A DNA stretch of 64,000 nucleotides from positions 3,534,001 to 3,598,000 of the forward strand of contig NC_057793.1 in assembly GCF_014905175.1 (NCBI RefSeq), written 5' to 3'. This DNA is from Aphidius gifuensis (taxonomy: Eukaryota > Arthropoda > Insecta > Hymenoptera > Braconidae). A model generated the notes under the pieces. The model ran no database searches. It was not told the origin of the DNA and saw only the letters and a list, made by a program, of their open reading frames with translations. Both the position numbers and the translations under genes were made by a program. This document shows positions 25,978-35,300 of the stretch, piece after piece (the first letter of the stretch is position 1; each line of letters begins with the position of its first letter).

Positions 25978-27276
25978 ATGGCATCTCTTGCACCATCAGG
26001 TAAAAGTTGGAAAGAACATAATAAATTTCATAAAGAACAAAAAAAAAAATGGCGTGAAGAAAAATTAATAAAAAAAGCAAAAATAGAAGAAGCACAAGTT
26101 GTTGTTAAAAATGAAAAAATTGAAGAAGAAAATAAACAAAATATACTTAAAGTATCAACAATGAGTATAGCAATACCAGGTTCAATAATGGATAATGCAC
26201 AATCACCAGAATTACGTTCATATTTAGCTGGTCAAATAGCAAGAGCAGCTGTTATTTATAATATTGATGAAATAATTGTGTATGATGATCAGGGTGATTT
26301 AACTGATGATGAAAAAAAAAAAATTAAAAAAGATGCTGTACATGGTGAACAGCGTAGATGTTGTCTTCAACTTGCTAGAATATTACAGTATCTTGAATGT
26401 CCTCAATATTTGAGAAAATATTTTTTTCCAAAACATGATGATTTACAGTATGCTGGTTTGATAAATCCACTTGCAGCACCACATCATTTAAAGCAACAAG
26501 ATGAATCATTATATCGTGAAGGTGTTGTTACAAATAAACCAATTAAAAGTGGACATGGATCACAAGTTAATGTTGGTCTATTGAATGATGTACATATTGA
26601 TAAAACACTTCAACCAGGCTGGAGAGTTACTGTTAAAATTCCACCAGAACAAAATAGTACAAAACGTTTAAAAGGTACAGTTGTATCACCAAAACTTCCA
26701 AGACTTGAAAGTGGTATATACTGGGGTTATACTGTTAGACTTGCATCAAATTTATCACAAATATTTTCAAGTTGTCCATATGAAAATGGCTATGATTTAT
26801 CAATTGGTACATCTGACAAAGGTAAATCTGTTAAATCTGTACCTGAAAAAAGTCTCAAGTATACACATGGTCTTATTGTTTTTGGTGGATTAAATGGTAT
26901 TGAAGCTGCATTAGAAAATGATCCAAAACTTGTTGTTGATGATCCATCATTGGTATTTGATCAATATCTCAATACACGTTCAAATCAAGGCTCAAAAACT
27001 ATTAGAACTGAAGAGGCATTATTAATATCACTTGAAGCACTTGACAGTAAATTTAATCCTATTTATCCACCATTACCAGCTCCACAATTTCCAAGTGAAT
27101 CTAGTAATAATAATAATTCAAATGACAATGATAAAAAACAGCAACAAAAAAATTCCATTGATAATAATTTACAAGATGAAATTAATATTAAAAAACGAGT
27201 GTATAATTCAGATTCCAGTGATGATGATGATGCCAAGGACGACGACGACGACGAAGATGATGATAAATCAAACTGA
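25978..27276 (+). CDS. SPOUT-domain RNA methyltransferase (SPOUT1/C9orf114 family)
   Basis: A single uninterrupted frame encodes 432 residues. After a Lys/Glu-rich N-terminal tail (residues 1-60), the family core follows: S-I-A-I-P-G-S-I, then Q-S-P-E-L-R-S-Y-L-A-G-Q-I-A-R-A, L-A-R-I-L-Q-Y-L-E-C-P-Q-Y-L-R-K, F-F-P-K-H-D-D-L-Q-Y-A-G-L, Y-W-G-Y-T-V-R-L-A-S and R-T-E-E-A-L-L-I-S-L. These match human SPOUT1 (C9orf114/CENP-32), a knotted-fold SAM-dependent methyltransferase linked to RNA modification and spindle function. The C-terminal extension of about 70 residues is Asn- then Asp-rich and looks disordered. The gene has no introns, unlike its neighbours. A poly(A) signal AATAAA lies 12 nt after the stop. 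It converges on the epimerase gene. Confidence 0.92.
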   Translation: MASLAPSGKSWKEHNKFHKEQKKKWREEKLIKKAKIEEAQVVVKNEKIEEENKQNILKVSTMSIAIPGSIMDNAQSPELRSYLAGQIARAAVIYNIDEIIVYDDQGDLTDDEKKKIKKDAVHGEQRRCCLQLARILQYLECPQYLRKYFFPKHDDLQYAGLINPLAAPHHLKQQDESLYREGVVTNKPIKSGHGSQVNVGLLNDVHIDKTLQPGWRVTVKIPPEQNSTKRLKGTVVSPKLPRLESGIYWGYTVRLASNLSQIFSSCPYENGYDLSIGTSDKGKSVKSVPEKSLKYTHGLIVFGGLNGIEAALENDPKLVVDDPSLVFDQYLNTRSNQGSKTIRTEEALLISLEALDSKFNPIYPPLPAPQFPSESSNNNNSNDNDKKQQQKNSIDNNLQDEINIKKRVYNSDSSDDDDAKDDDDDEDDDKSN

Positions 27277-27287
27277 TAAAAAAATTA

Positions 27288-27293
27288 AATAAA
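27288..27293 (+). promoter_or_regulatory. Poly(A) signal of the SPOUT gene
   Basis: AATAAA begins 12 nt after the stop codon, giving a very short 3' UTR. The convergent epimerase stop is under 100 nt away. Confidence 0.5.
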
Positions 27294-27386
27294 CATTTGT
27301 ATATTTTTTTTTTTAAATATCAGAAAAATAAATTTCACATTTTTTTTGTTATTGAAAAATATAATTAAATTTGTTTTGAGTTTTAA

Positions 27387-28278
27387 TTAATGTTTAGCTA
27401 GACAATAATTAACACTATTTTTAAGAGTAGCAATAACTTTGGCAGGTTCACTTGATCCAGTAACAGCTGTTCCAGAAACAATCATATTTGCTCCAGCCTA
27501 AAATAAAAATTATTAAATTAACATAAATTTAATTTACAAATAATTATCAATTATTTAATACCTTGGCACAAACATCAATATTATTGATACCAACACCTCC
27601 ATCAACTTCAATATCCAAACTTGGATAATTATTTCTAAGCCAACTAACTTTCTCCATCATTGAATCCATAAATTTTTGTCCACCAAAACCTGGCTCAACT
27701 GTCATAATTAAAACCATATCAGCCATGTCTATGTAGTCAACTACAACATCAACTGGTGTTCCTGGTTTCAATGCAACTCCAACCTTAATTATTATTAGAA
27801 TAACAATTAAATATTTTTATATTGTATAAATAGTTGATTATTTAAATACCTTCATGCCTGCCTCTTTGACCTTTCTGCATATATCAGGTACACAATCAAC
27901 TGGCTCTACATGAAATGTGTATTGATCGACTCCAGCATCAGCCATTGAATTTATCCACTTGATCCAAATGTCAAAGGTTTATTTTATTTATTTATTTTTT
28001 AACAAACAATACAGATAATTATTTTAGAAAAAAATACTGACCTGTTCTGGCTTTGACACCATCATATGAGTTTCAAAAAATGCATTTTTAATTTTATTTC
28101 TCAAACACTTGACAACTGGATGTCCAAATGTTATATTTGGAACAAAATGTCCATCCATAACATCCAGATGTAAATAATCAGCTCCATTGTCTAATAGCTT
28201 TTGTGATTCTTCATAAAGTGATGATAAATCTGAATTTAATATTGATGGTCCAATTTTAGCTGTCAATTGTTCTGACAT
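27387..28278 (-). CDS. Rpe: Ribulose-phosphate 3-epimerase
   Basis: Four minus-strand exons, 28,278-28,042, 27,957-27,850, 27,783-27,562 and 27,497-27,387, all joined in phase 0, give 225 residues (human RPE has 228). The enzyme interconverts ribulose-5-phosphate and xylulose-5-phosphate in the non-oxidative pentose phosphate pathway, in the cytosol. The TIM-barrel motifs are complete: K-I-G-P-S-I-L-N-S-D, Y-L-H-L-D-V-M-D-G-H-F-V-P-N with the metal-binding His and Asp, H-M-M-V, M-T-V-E-P-G-F-G-G-Q-K-F, and E-V-D-G-G-V with the second catalytic Asp, then G-A-N-M-I-V-S-G for phosphate binding. It is divergent from CTP synthase, another nucleotide-precursor enzyme, across a 659-bp promoter region. 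Confidence 0.95.
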
Positions 28279-28937
28279 TTTTTTTGTTTTTTACAACAAT
28301 CAAGCTTTCCTACAATTAAAAAAATTATCAATGTTATTTGTGTCAAGTCTATAACTTGTGTTACCACTGGTTACCACACTGATAAAACTATTGGAAAAAA
28401 AAAATAATTATCAATGATAATAAATGCAAAATTATAAAAAAAAAAAAAACTTATGCAACAAAAAAAAAAAAAATGAAAATAATAATCAACATTAAAACAC
28501 GTGGCATATAATTGGGTTAGAATTCTCATTATCATCAAGTTGTAATTATTCACCATCATCATCAACATCATAAAAATAATAAAAATTTATTATTATAAAT
28601 TTTTAATTACCTGGGATTTAAGCTGGATAACAAGGGGTGGATTGAAGGGTGTATAAAAGTTGGTTTTTACATCAATAAAATATTCAAGGGTAAGGTTGTT
28701 ATTGTTAGTTATTGTGACGTCATTTTTTAGTTCATCATGGCGCAAGTCTGAATACGTATAATATTATCGTGAAGCCGAATATAATGAGAGAGGGAAATTG
28801 GCACCGGATTTGGCTGGTTGGTAGCTTCTAGACGGTCCAGTCTCTTGAAGAGTCTGGCATAATTAACATCAACCAACTATTAATTATCATTCATTAGAAA
28901 ATTAAATAATTAATTTAGAAAAAAATATTATATCATC
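28279..28937. promoter_or_regulatory. Divergent promoter region of Rpe and CTP synthase
   Basis: The half nearer CTP synthase is less AT-rich. It includes an imperfect dyad at 28,837-28,857 with arms CCAG-n-CTCTT and AAGAG-n-CTGG around a single central base. A TTCTAGA sits just upstream at 28,826-28,832. Either could be a transcription-factor site or lie in the 5' UTR. No TATA box is evident. Confidence 0.4.
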
Positions 28938-31105
28938 ATGAAATATATACTTGTTACTGGTGGTGTTATCAGTGGTGTTGGTAAAGGTGTAATTGCCAGT
29001 TCTTTTGGTACAATTTTAAAAAATTGTGGAATCCATGTAACATCAATTAAAATTGATCCATATATTAATATTGATGCTGGTACATTTTCACCATATGAGC
29101 ATGGTATGTAAATTACAATAATATTAATTTTTATATTTTTAATTATTAATTGATAATTACTCCAAATTTCGTTCTAAAAAAATTCAATCAATGTAAACCC
29201 CATGTGGTACAGCCATTTTGTTTTATCTAATTTCGCGCGCACATTTTAAATCACGTGATCAATTATTAGAGTGTATTTAAAAAAATATATTTAAAAAATT
29301 TTCAGGTGAAGTTTATGTACTGGATGATGGTGGTGAGGTTGATCTTGATCTTGGTAATTATGAACGTTTTTTGGATGTCACTTTGCATAAAGATAATAAC
29401 ATAACAACTGGTAAAATTTATCAAAATGTTATTAACAAAGAAAGAAAAGGAGATTACTTGGGTAAAACTGTACAAGGTAAATAAAATAAAAACCAAAAAA
29501 AACTAGGAAATTATCTAGATGATATGATGCAGTTTTGTTTATTTAATTATTTTTTAATTTTTAGTTGTTCCACATATTACTGATGAAATTCAAGAATGGG
29601 TAGAAAAAATTGCTTCTCGTCCAGTCACTAAAGAAATTGTACCACAGGTAATTTAATTTTACAAATTTACACATTCGTTAAAGAAAAAATAATAATTTTA
29701 ATAATGATTTTTAATTGTTATTTTGAAGGTCTGTGTGATTGAGCTTGGTGGAACTATTGGTGACATAGAAGGCATGGCTTTTGTTGAAGCATTTCGTCAA
29801 TTTCAATTTCGTGTTAAAAAAGAAAATTTTTGTTGTGCTCATGTGTCATTGGTACCTCAGCCACGTTCAACTGGTGAACACAAAACAAAACCAACTCAAG
29901 AAAGTGTACGTGTATTACGTGGATTGGGTCTTTCACCAGATTTAATAATTTGTAGATCAGAAAAGCCATTTGGTGAAACAGTTAAAGAAAAAATATCAAA
30001 TTTTTGTCATGTTGCAACTGAACAAGTTATAACAATTCATGATTTATCATCAATTTATAGAGTTCCATTGTTGATGGAAAGTCAAGGTGTTATTGAATTT
30101 TTAAATGAAAGATTAAAGCTTGAAATTCCTTCACTACGTCCACGTCATTTTATGCGTAAATGGCGTGATCTTGCTGAAAGAATTGATCATTTACGTAAAG
30201 ATGTTAATATTGTACTTGTTGGAAAATATACTCAGCTAGAAGATGCATATGCATCTGTTACAAAATCACTTCAGCATGCATCAACTGAAGTTGGATATAA
30301 ACTTAAATTAAAATATCTTGAAGCTGAAAATTTAGAACAAAAAACATTACAATCAAATCCAGTATTATATCATGAAGCATGGCAACAATTATGTAAAAGT
30401 GATGGTGTTATTGTACCTGGTGGTTTTGGTAAAAGAGGCATTGATGGAATGATTGAAGCATGTAAATGGTGTAGAATAAATGATAAACCATTATTAGGTA
30501 TTTGTCTTGGTCTTCAAGTTGCTGTACTTGAATATGCACGTAATGTATTAGCAATTAAAGAAGCTAATAGTACAGAAATTGATTCTGATATTGATGAAAA
30601 AAATAAATTTATCATTGAAATGCCTGAACATAATGGTGATGAAATTATTGGTGGTACAATGAGACTAGGTAAACGTATTACAAAATTTAAACCAGATAAT
30701 TCAGTTATAAAACAATTATATGGTAATGTTGATCAAATTGAAGAAAGACATCGTCACAGATATGAAGTTAATCCAGAATTTGTAACACAACTTGAAAGTT
30801 CTGGATTAAAATTTGTTGGCACAGATACTGAAGGAAGAAGAATGGAAATTTTAGAACTTGAAGGACATTCATATTATGTTGCAACTCAATATCATCCTGA
30901 ATATTTATCAAGACCATTAAAACCATCACCACCATTTTTGGGATTAATATTAGCAAGTACTGGAAAATTGAGATCATATCTTGCACGTGGATGTCGACTA
31001 TCTCCAAGACAAATGAGTGACAATGATTCTGATGATGATTTTATTGTCGATGATCATTTAAATCAAAATAATAACAATAAACTTTCAATACCCAAATCCA
31101 ATTAG
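28938..31105 (+). CDS. CTPsyn: CTP synthase
   Basis: Four exons, 28,938-29,103, 29,306-29,476, 29,565-29,647 and 29,729-31,105, encode 598 residues (human CTPS1 has 591). The enzyme makes CTP from UTP, ATP and glutamine. The N-terminal amidoligase half has the P-loop-like G-G-V-I-S-G-V-G-K-G and the I-K-I-D-P-Y-I-N-I-D-A-G-T block. The C-terminal class I glutamine amidotransferase half has the nucleophile Cys in L-G-I-C-L-G-L-Q and the His-Glu pair in Q-Y-H-P-E-Y. The last 35 or so residues are Asp/Ser/Asn-rich, like the phosphorylated tails of animal CTP synthases. Insect and vertebrate enzymes polymerise into cytoophidia; nothing here argues against that. An AATAAA lies at 31,377, about 270 nt after the stop. 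Confidence 0.96.
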
Positions 31106-32388
31106 ATATATTATTTACAAAATCTTTTGGTAATAATTTTTTTTGATGATGATAGAATTAGGTGACATGTTTTTTCTTATTTATTATTATTTTTTTTAAT
31201 AGATAATCCAATCATTGTTTTGAAATATTGTGATGCTGATTTTTTTTTATATTGTATCAATTGTGATGTGGACATTGCACACAATAATCGTACTTTAGAA
31301 ACATAACTTCTTCCTTTTTTTTTTTTTTTTGACCAACAGGATTAAAAAGGATTAATTATTTGTCTGAGACTGTGTTAATAAAAACAATAAACAATATCTC
31401 GTTTTTGTTACTATATGTACCATATTGTGATTTGAGAGAAAGTAATGAATTTTGTAACCGATTTATAAGCTTTTCTTTTTGATAATGCTTAGGAAAAAAG
31501 GATGTTTAATTTTTTATGTAATACTTACTAATAATTATTCATGGAAAAAATATAGATAACAGTTTTTTGGAATGTATAAGAGACGTTTTGGTTTTTTTTT
31601 TTGTACAAGTTTATTTATTGAAAATTCTCCAACATATTAATGCTCCATTAATTGAGACACTTGGAAATCTTGCAGTTGTATAAAATTACAAATTTTCCAT
31701 CATTAAAAAATTCATCTATATACAGATTTTTTTTTGTTTCGTTTTTTCGATTTTTTTTTTTTGACATTTGTATTGATTATTTTTGCAGTGCTTATATATA
31801 TTTAATCGATTACGGCAGAGATTCAAAGGATGGATTTGAAAAATTAAAAAATAATAATAATAATTTTTTAAAAAATACATAAATCATTACTTAAAAAATA
31901 TAAAATTAATAAAATTAAGAAAAAAAAAAAAAACAAAAAATAAAATGCTGTTTTTGGACGGTAAAAAATTACATTCTAATACTGAGATTATAATTTAAAA
32001 AAAAAAAAAAAACAATTTTTTCTTTTCTTATATAATATCTAAAAAAAAAATTAAATTAAATTGATAATAATTTTTTAATTAATTTAAAAATCATTCATTT
32101 GTAAATAAAAAATTTCCATCATTCGATTTTGTCTTTTTTTTTTTTTTTTTTGGAGTCACCGGTATTATTGATATATTAAATTATTTTTTTCTGATTATAA
32201 AATAATCTACTATTAAAAAAAAAACATTATCAAATTAATAAAAAAAATATTTGTATAATAATAATAATAAATCTTAGATATTATTTAGTTATATGATAAA
32301 TTAGGCTTTATAATAATTGAATGAAATAAAAAATTGAAGATAACTTTGGCCAAATAAGACCAAAGCTGGAATATTTTGGTAATAAAAT
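31106..32388. other. Convergent 3' region of CTP synthase and Neurexin-IV
   Basis: About 1.3 kb of AT-rich sequence, presumably holding both 3' UTRs. No further exon is seen; the 76-codon frame at 31,652 is low complexity and lacks splice context. Confidence 0.55.
31377..31382 (+). promoter_or_regulatory. Candidate poly(A) signal of CTP synthase
   Basis: This AATAAA lies 271 nt downstream of the stop codon. A second AATAAA follows within 10 nt. Confidence 0.4.
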
Positions 32389-35300
32389 TTAAATAAACCA
32401 TTCTTTTTTCTTTTGAACTTGATGACCAGTTGTTGAATGAACAACAGCAGAATCAGGATCCAATGCCATTTCTGCACCTTTGTCTTCTTGTGTAAGATAT
32501 TCGCCTTTGTGTCTTGATTGATAACGTCCAATAAGTATTGCCATGATAATTAATGCAATAATAATAAAAGCTAACACACCACCTAATAATGCTGTATCTG
32601 TTTCATTGTATGCTGCACGTAATTTATCTTCATCTAAATCAATTGGTGGACGTGTTTCTGGTATATCTGGTGGATGTGTTACTGGTTCAACACCACAAAA
32701 ATCTTCAGTTAATGGTGCACCCAATGATCTAACATTACCAGGACCATTTTGTTGAAATAATAATTTTAATGGATAAATATCATCAAATTCAACTCTTGAT
32801 ATACAACCAACAAAACCTTCAGTCATTGTTTCATTTTTTCCAATATACATATATTGTATATTATTAAATTGTGCATCAGCTGATGCTTTAATATCAAAAT
32901 TAAATTCTTTTGGTTGATTATCATCAACTTGTAATACCATTGTTGCACCAGAATTTTTTCTACTAAAACGTAAATCATGATATTGTCCCAAGCCAAAATG
33001 TTTCATTGATAATATAACTTCTTGTCTTTCAAAACCAAAATCAAATACAACACGTAATGAGCCACTATTTGATACCATTATTGTTAAATATTCACCAGAT
33101 ACATTTGAAAAAAAACCAAGTAAAAAACCACGTGGATTTGTTGTTGTAAAACCAACACGTATTTTTTCTGATATTGTTGATCTCCAACTACCACTAAAAT
33201 CATATTTAATCATTGAATTTTGTCCCATATTAACACCAATTTCATCAGCACAAATTGGTCCTTTAAATGCTGTCCATCTACAATCACAACTATAACCATC
33301 ATACTTTTCATGACAAGTACCATTATTTAAACATGGATTACTTTCACATTTACCAATACAATTTTCACTAACACCATAAATACCACGTCTTGCATAAGTT
33401 CTTAAATCTTGTTGTTTACCATTTAATAATAATGCTCTAATACAACCAACAAAACCATCACGATAATCAGTTGTTGCACCAACAACAAAATCAGATGTTA
33501 AATGTAATGCACGTACTGGACCTGGTGGTTCTTTTAATTCACTTTTTAATGCACCATCAAGTACAACACGTGCTTGTTTACGATTTCTTTCAACAGATAC
33601 TGAATGCCAATTATTATCAGTAAGCATATATGATGTTTGTAAATTAACAGTTAATGGACCATCACCAGCTTGATATTGAAATTGTAACTGATTACCACTT
33701 GTTATTGATATTTTAATATAATCAGTTGGTCCTTTACTATTTATAATAACAGCATCAGGCATTGTTGTTTTAAATTCAAAATAAATATCACCACTGTGTC
33801 CCATATCAAATGTGGGTAAATTAATTGTTGCATCAGATACACGAAATGTAACGACATTTTTAAATAAATCATCACCCTCACAAATAAGTGATCCCAATGT
33901 ATATCTACCTTCTTTTTCATCCAATGGTGTACCAGTATCACCAAGACGTAATTGACGTACTGGTAAATATTCTTTTTCTGTAATATCACCACCATCTTCA
34001 AACCATCCCTCAAGATCAGAATCACAATTACACCATTTTGTTGGATCAGCACAATTACCAAGTACACCACATTCACATTTTCTTGAACCAGGTAATGCAC
34101 CACCCCAATAATCCATTTTTTGATTATTTCTACTTATCCACCATGAATTTGGTCTAAATAAATCCATTTGATTAACTGGTGTATTAAATAACTTTGAATG
34201 TTTACATGCATAATTAATACGTTGTCTACATGTTGTTGATCTATTTAATAGAGCTTCAATTTGATCAAAATTAGCATCATAATTAATGTCTTGTATAAAA
34301 CTACCAGGTTCATCAAAACCATCAACTGGTGTTGATAATTCATTGCTATGTCTAACAACAGTCATAACTCTACCATCAGCATAAAATTCACATGTTACTG
34401 GAAATGGCTCTAATGGACCACTACCATCAACATCAATTTTAATATCAGCACGTTGATTAACTGGATTCATATTTTTATATGCTTCACATGATAATGAATT
34501 TAATGATGTATGACATACAGCACCAGTATAACCAGTATTTGAACAATCACAATAAAATTCATATGAATTTTGTCCACAAATACCATCATGTTTACATGGA
34601 TTTGGATTACATCTATCAAGCATTTGACATGCATCAAATACTATTTCATTTTTACAACAATAATCTTCATCTTTCCAATCAGTTGGAAAACGTTCATTAC
34701 CTTCAATTCTAATTGCTCTCATACAACCAACAAAACCAGTATTACTTGATTCACCAAATATACCACCACCAATTAAATATACTGAACCAGTTGATATATT
34801 TAATATACGTTTTGTACGCATTGGTCTACTATCAACATTTAATATTATACTATTTTTTGATACTGTTAATATTATTTGATGCCATTTACCATCATTAAAT
34901 TTCTCATCAAAATTATCAAGTATTACGGCTTTTTCATTATCTGTTTTAATTTGTATTTTAATTTTACCATTTTCTAAAAATAATTTTATATAATCTTGAC
35001 TTGTTAATGATGTAAATTTATGATATACAATTAATCCACGTTCTTCATATGTACGAAATGCAAGTGATACATTCATTGTTGGTGAACCTTCATTATATGC
35101 TTTTAATATTGCATGAGTTTTTGTTGTTAAAAATGTAACTGGTATCATTTGTGGTTGTGGACATGCATATATTGTATTAACACGATGATATTGTAAATTT
35201 TCACCAGTAGCATCAGCATCAATCATACTTTTAAATAAACTTGTTTGATTTAAAAAAAAATTTTCAATACAACCAGTAAAATTTTGTGTTACTTTAAGAC

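Noticed and set aside
34479..34898. Plus-strand open frames opposite Nrx-IV exon 5
   Set aside because: They are shadow frames of a real coding exon, low in complexity.
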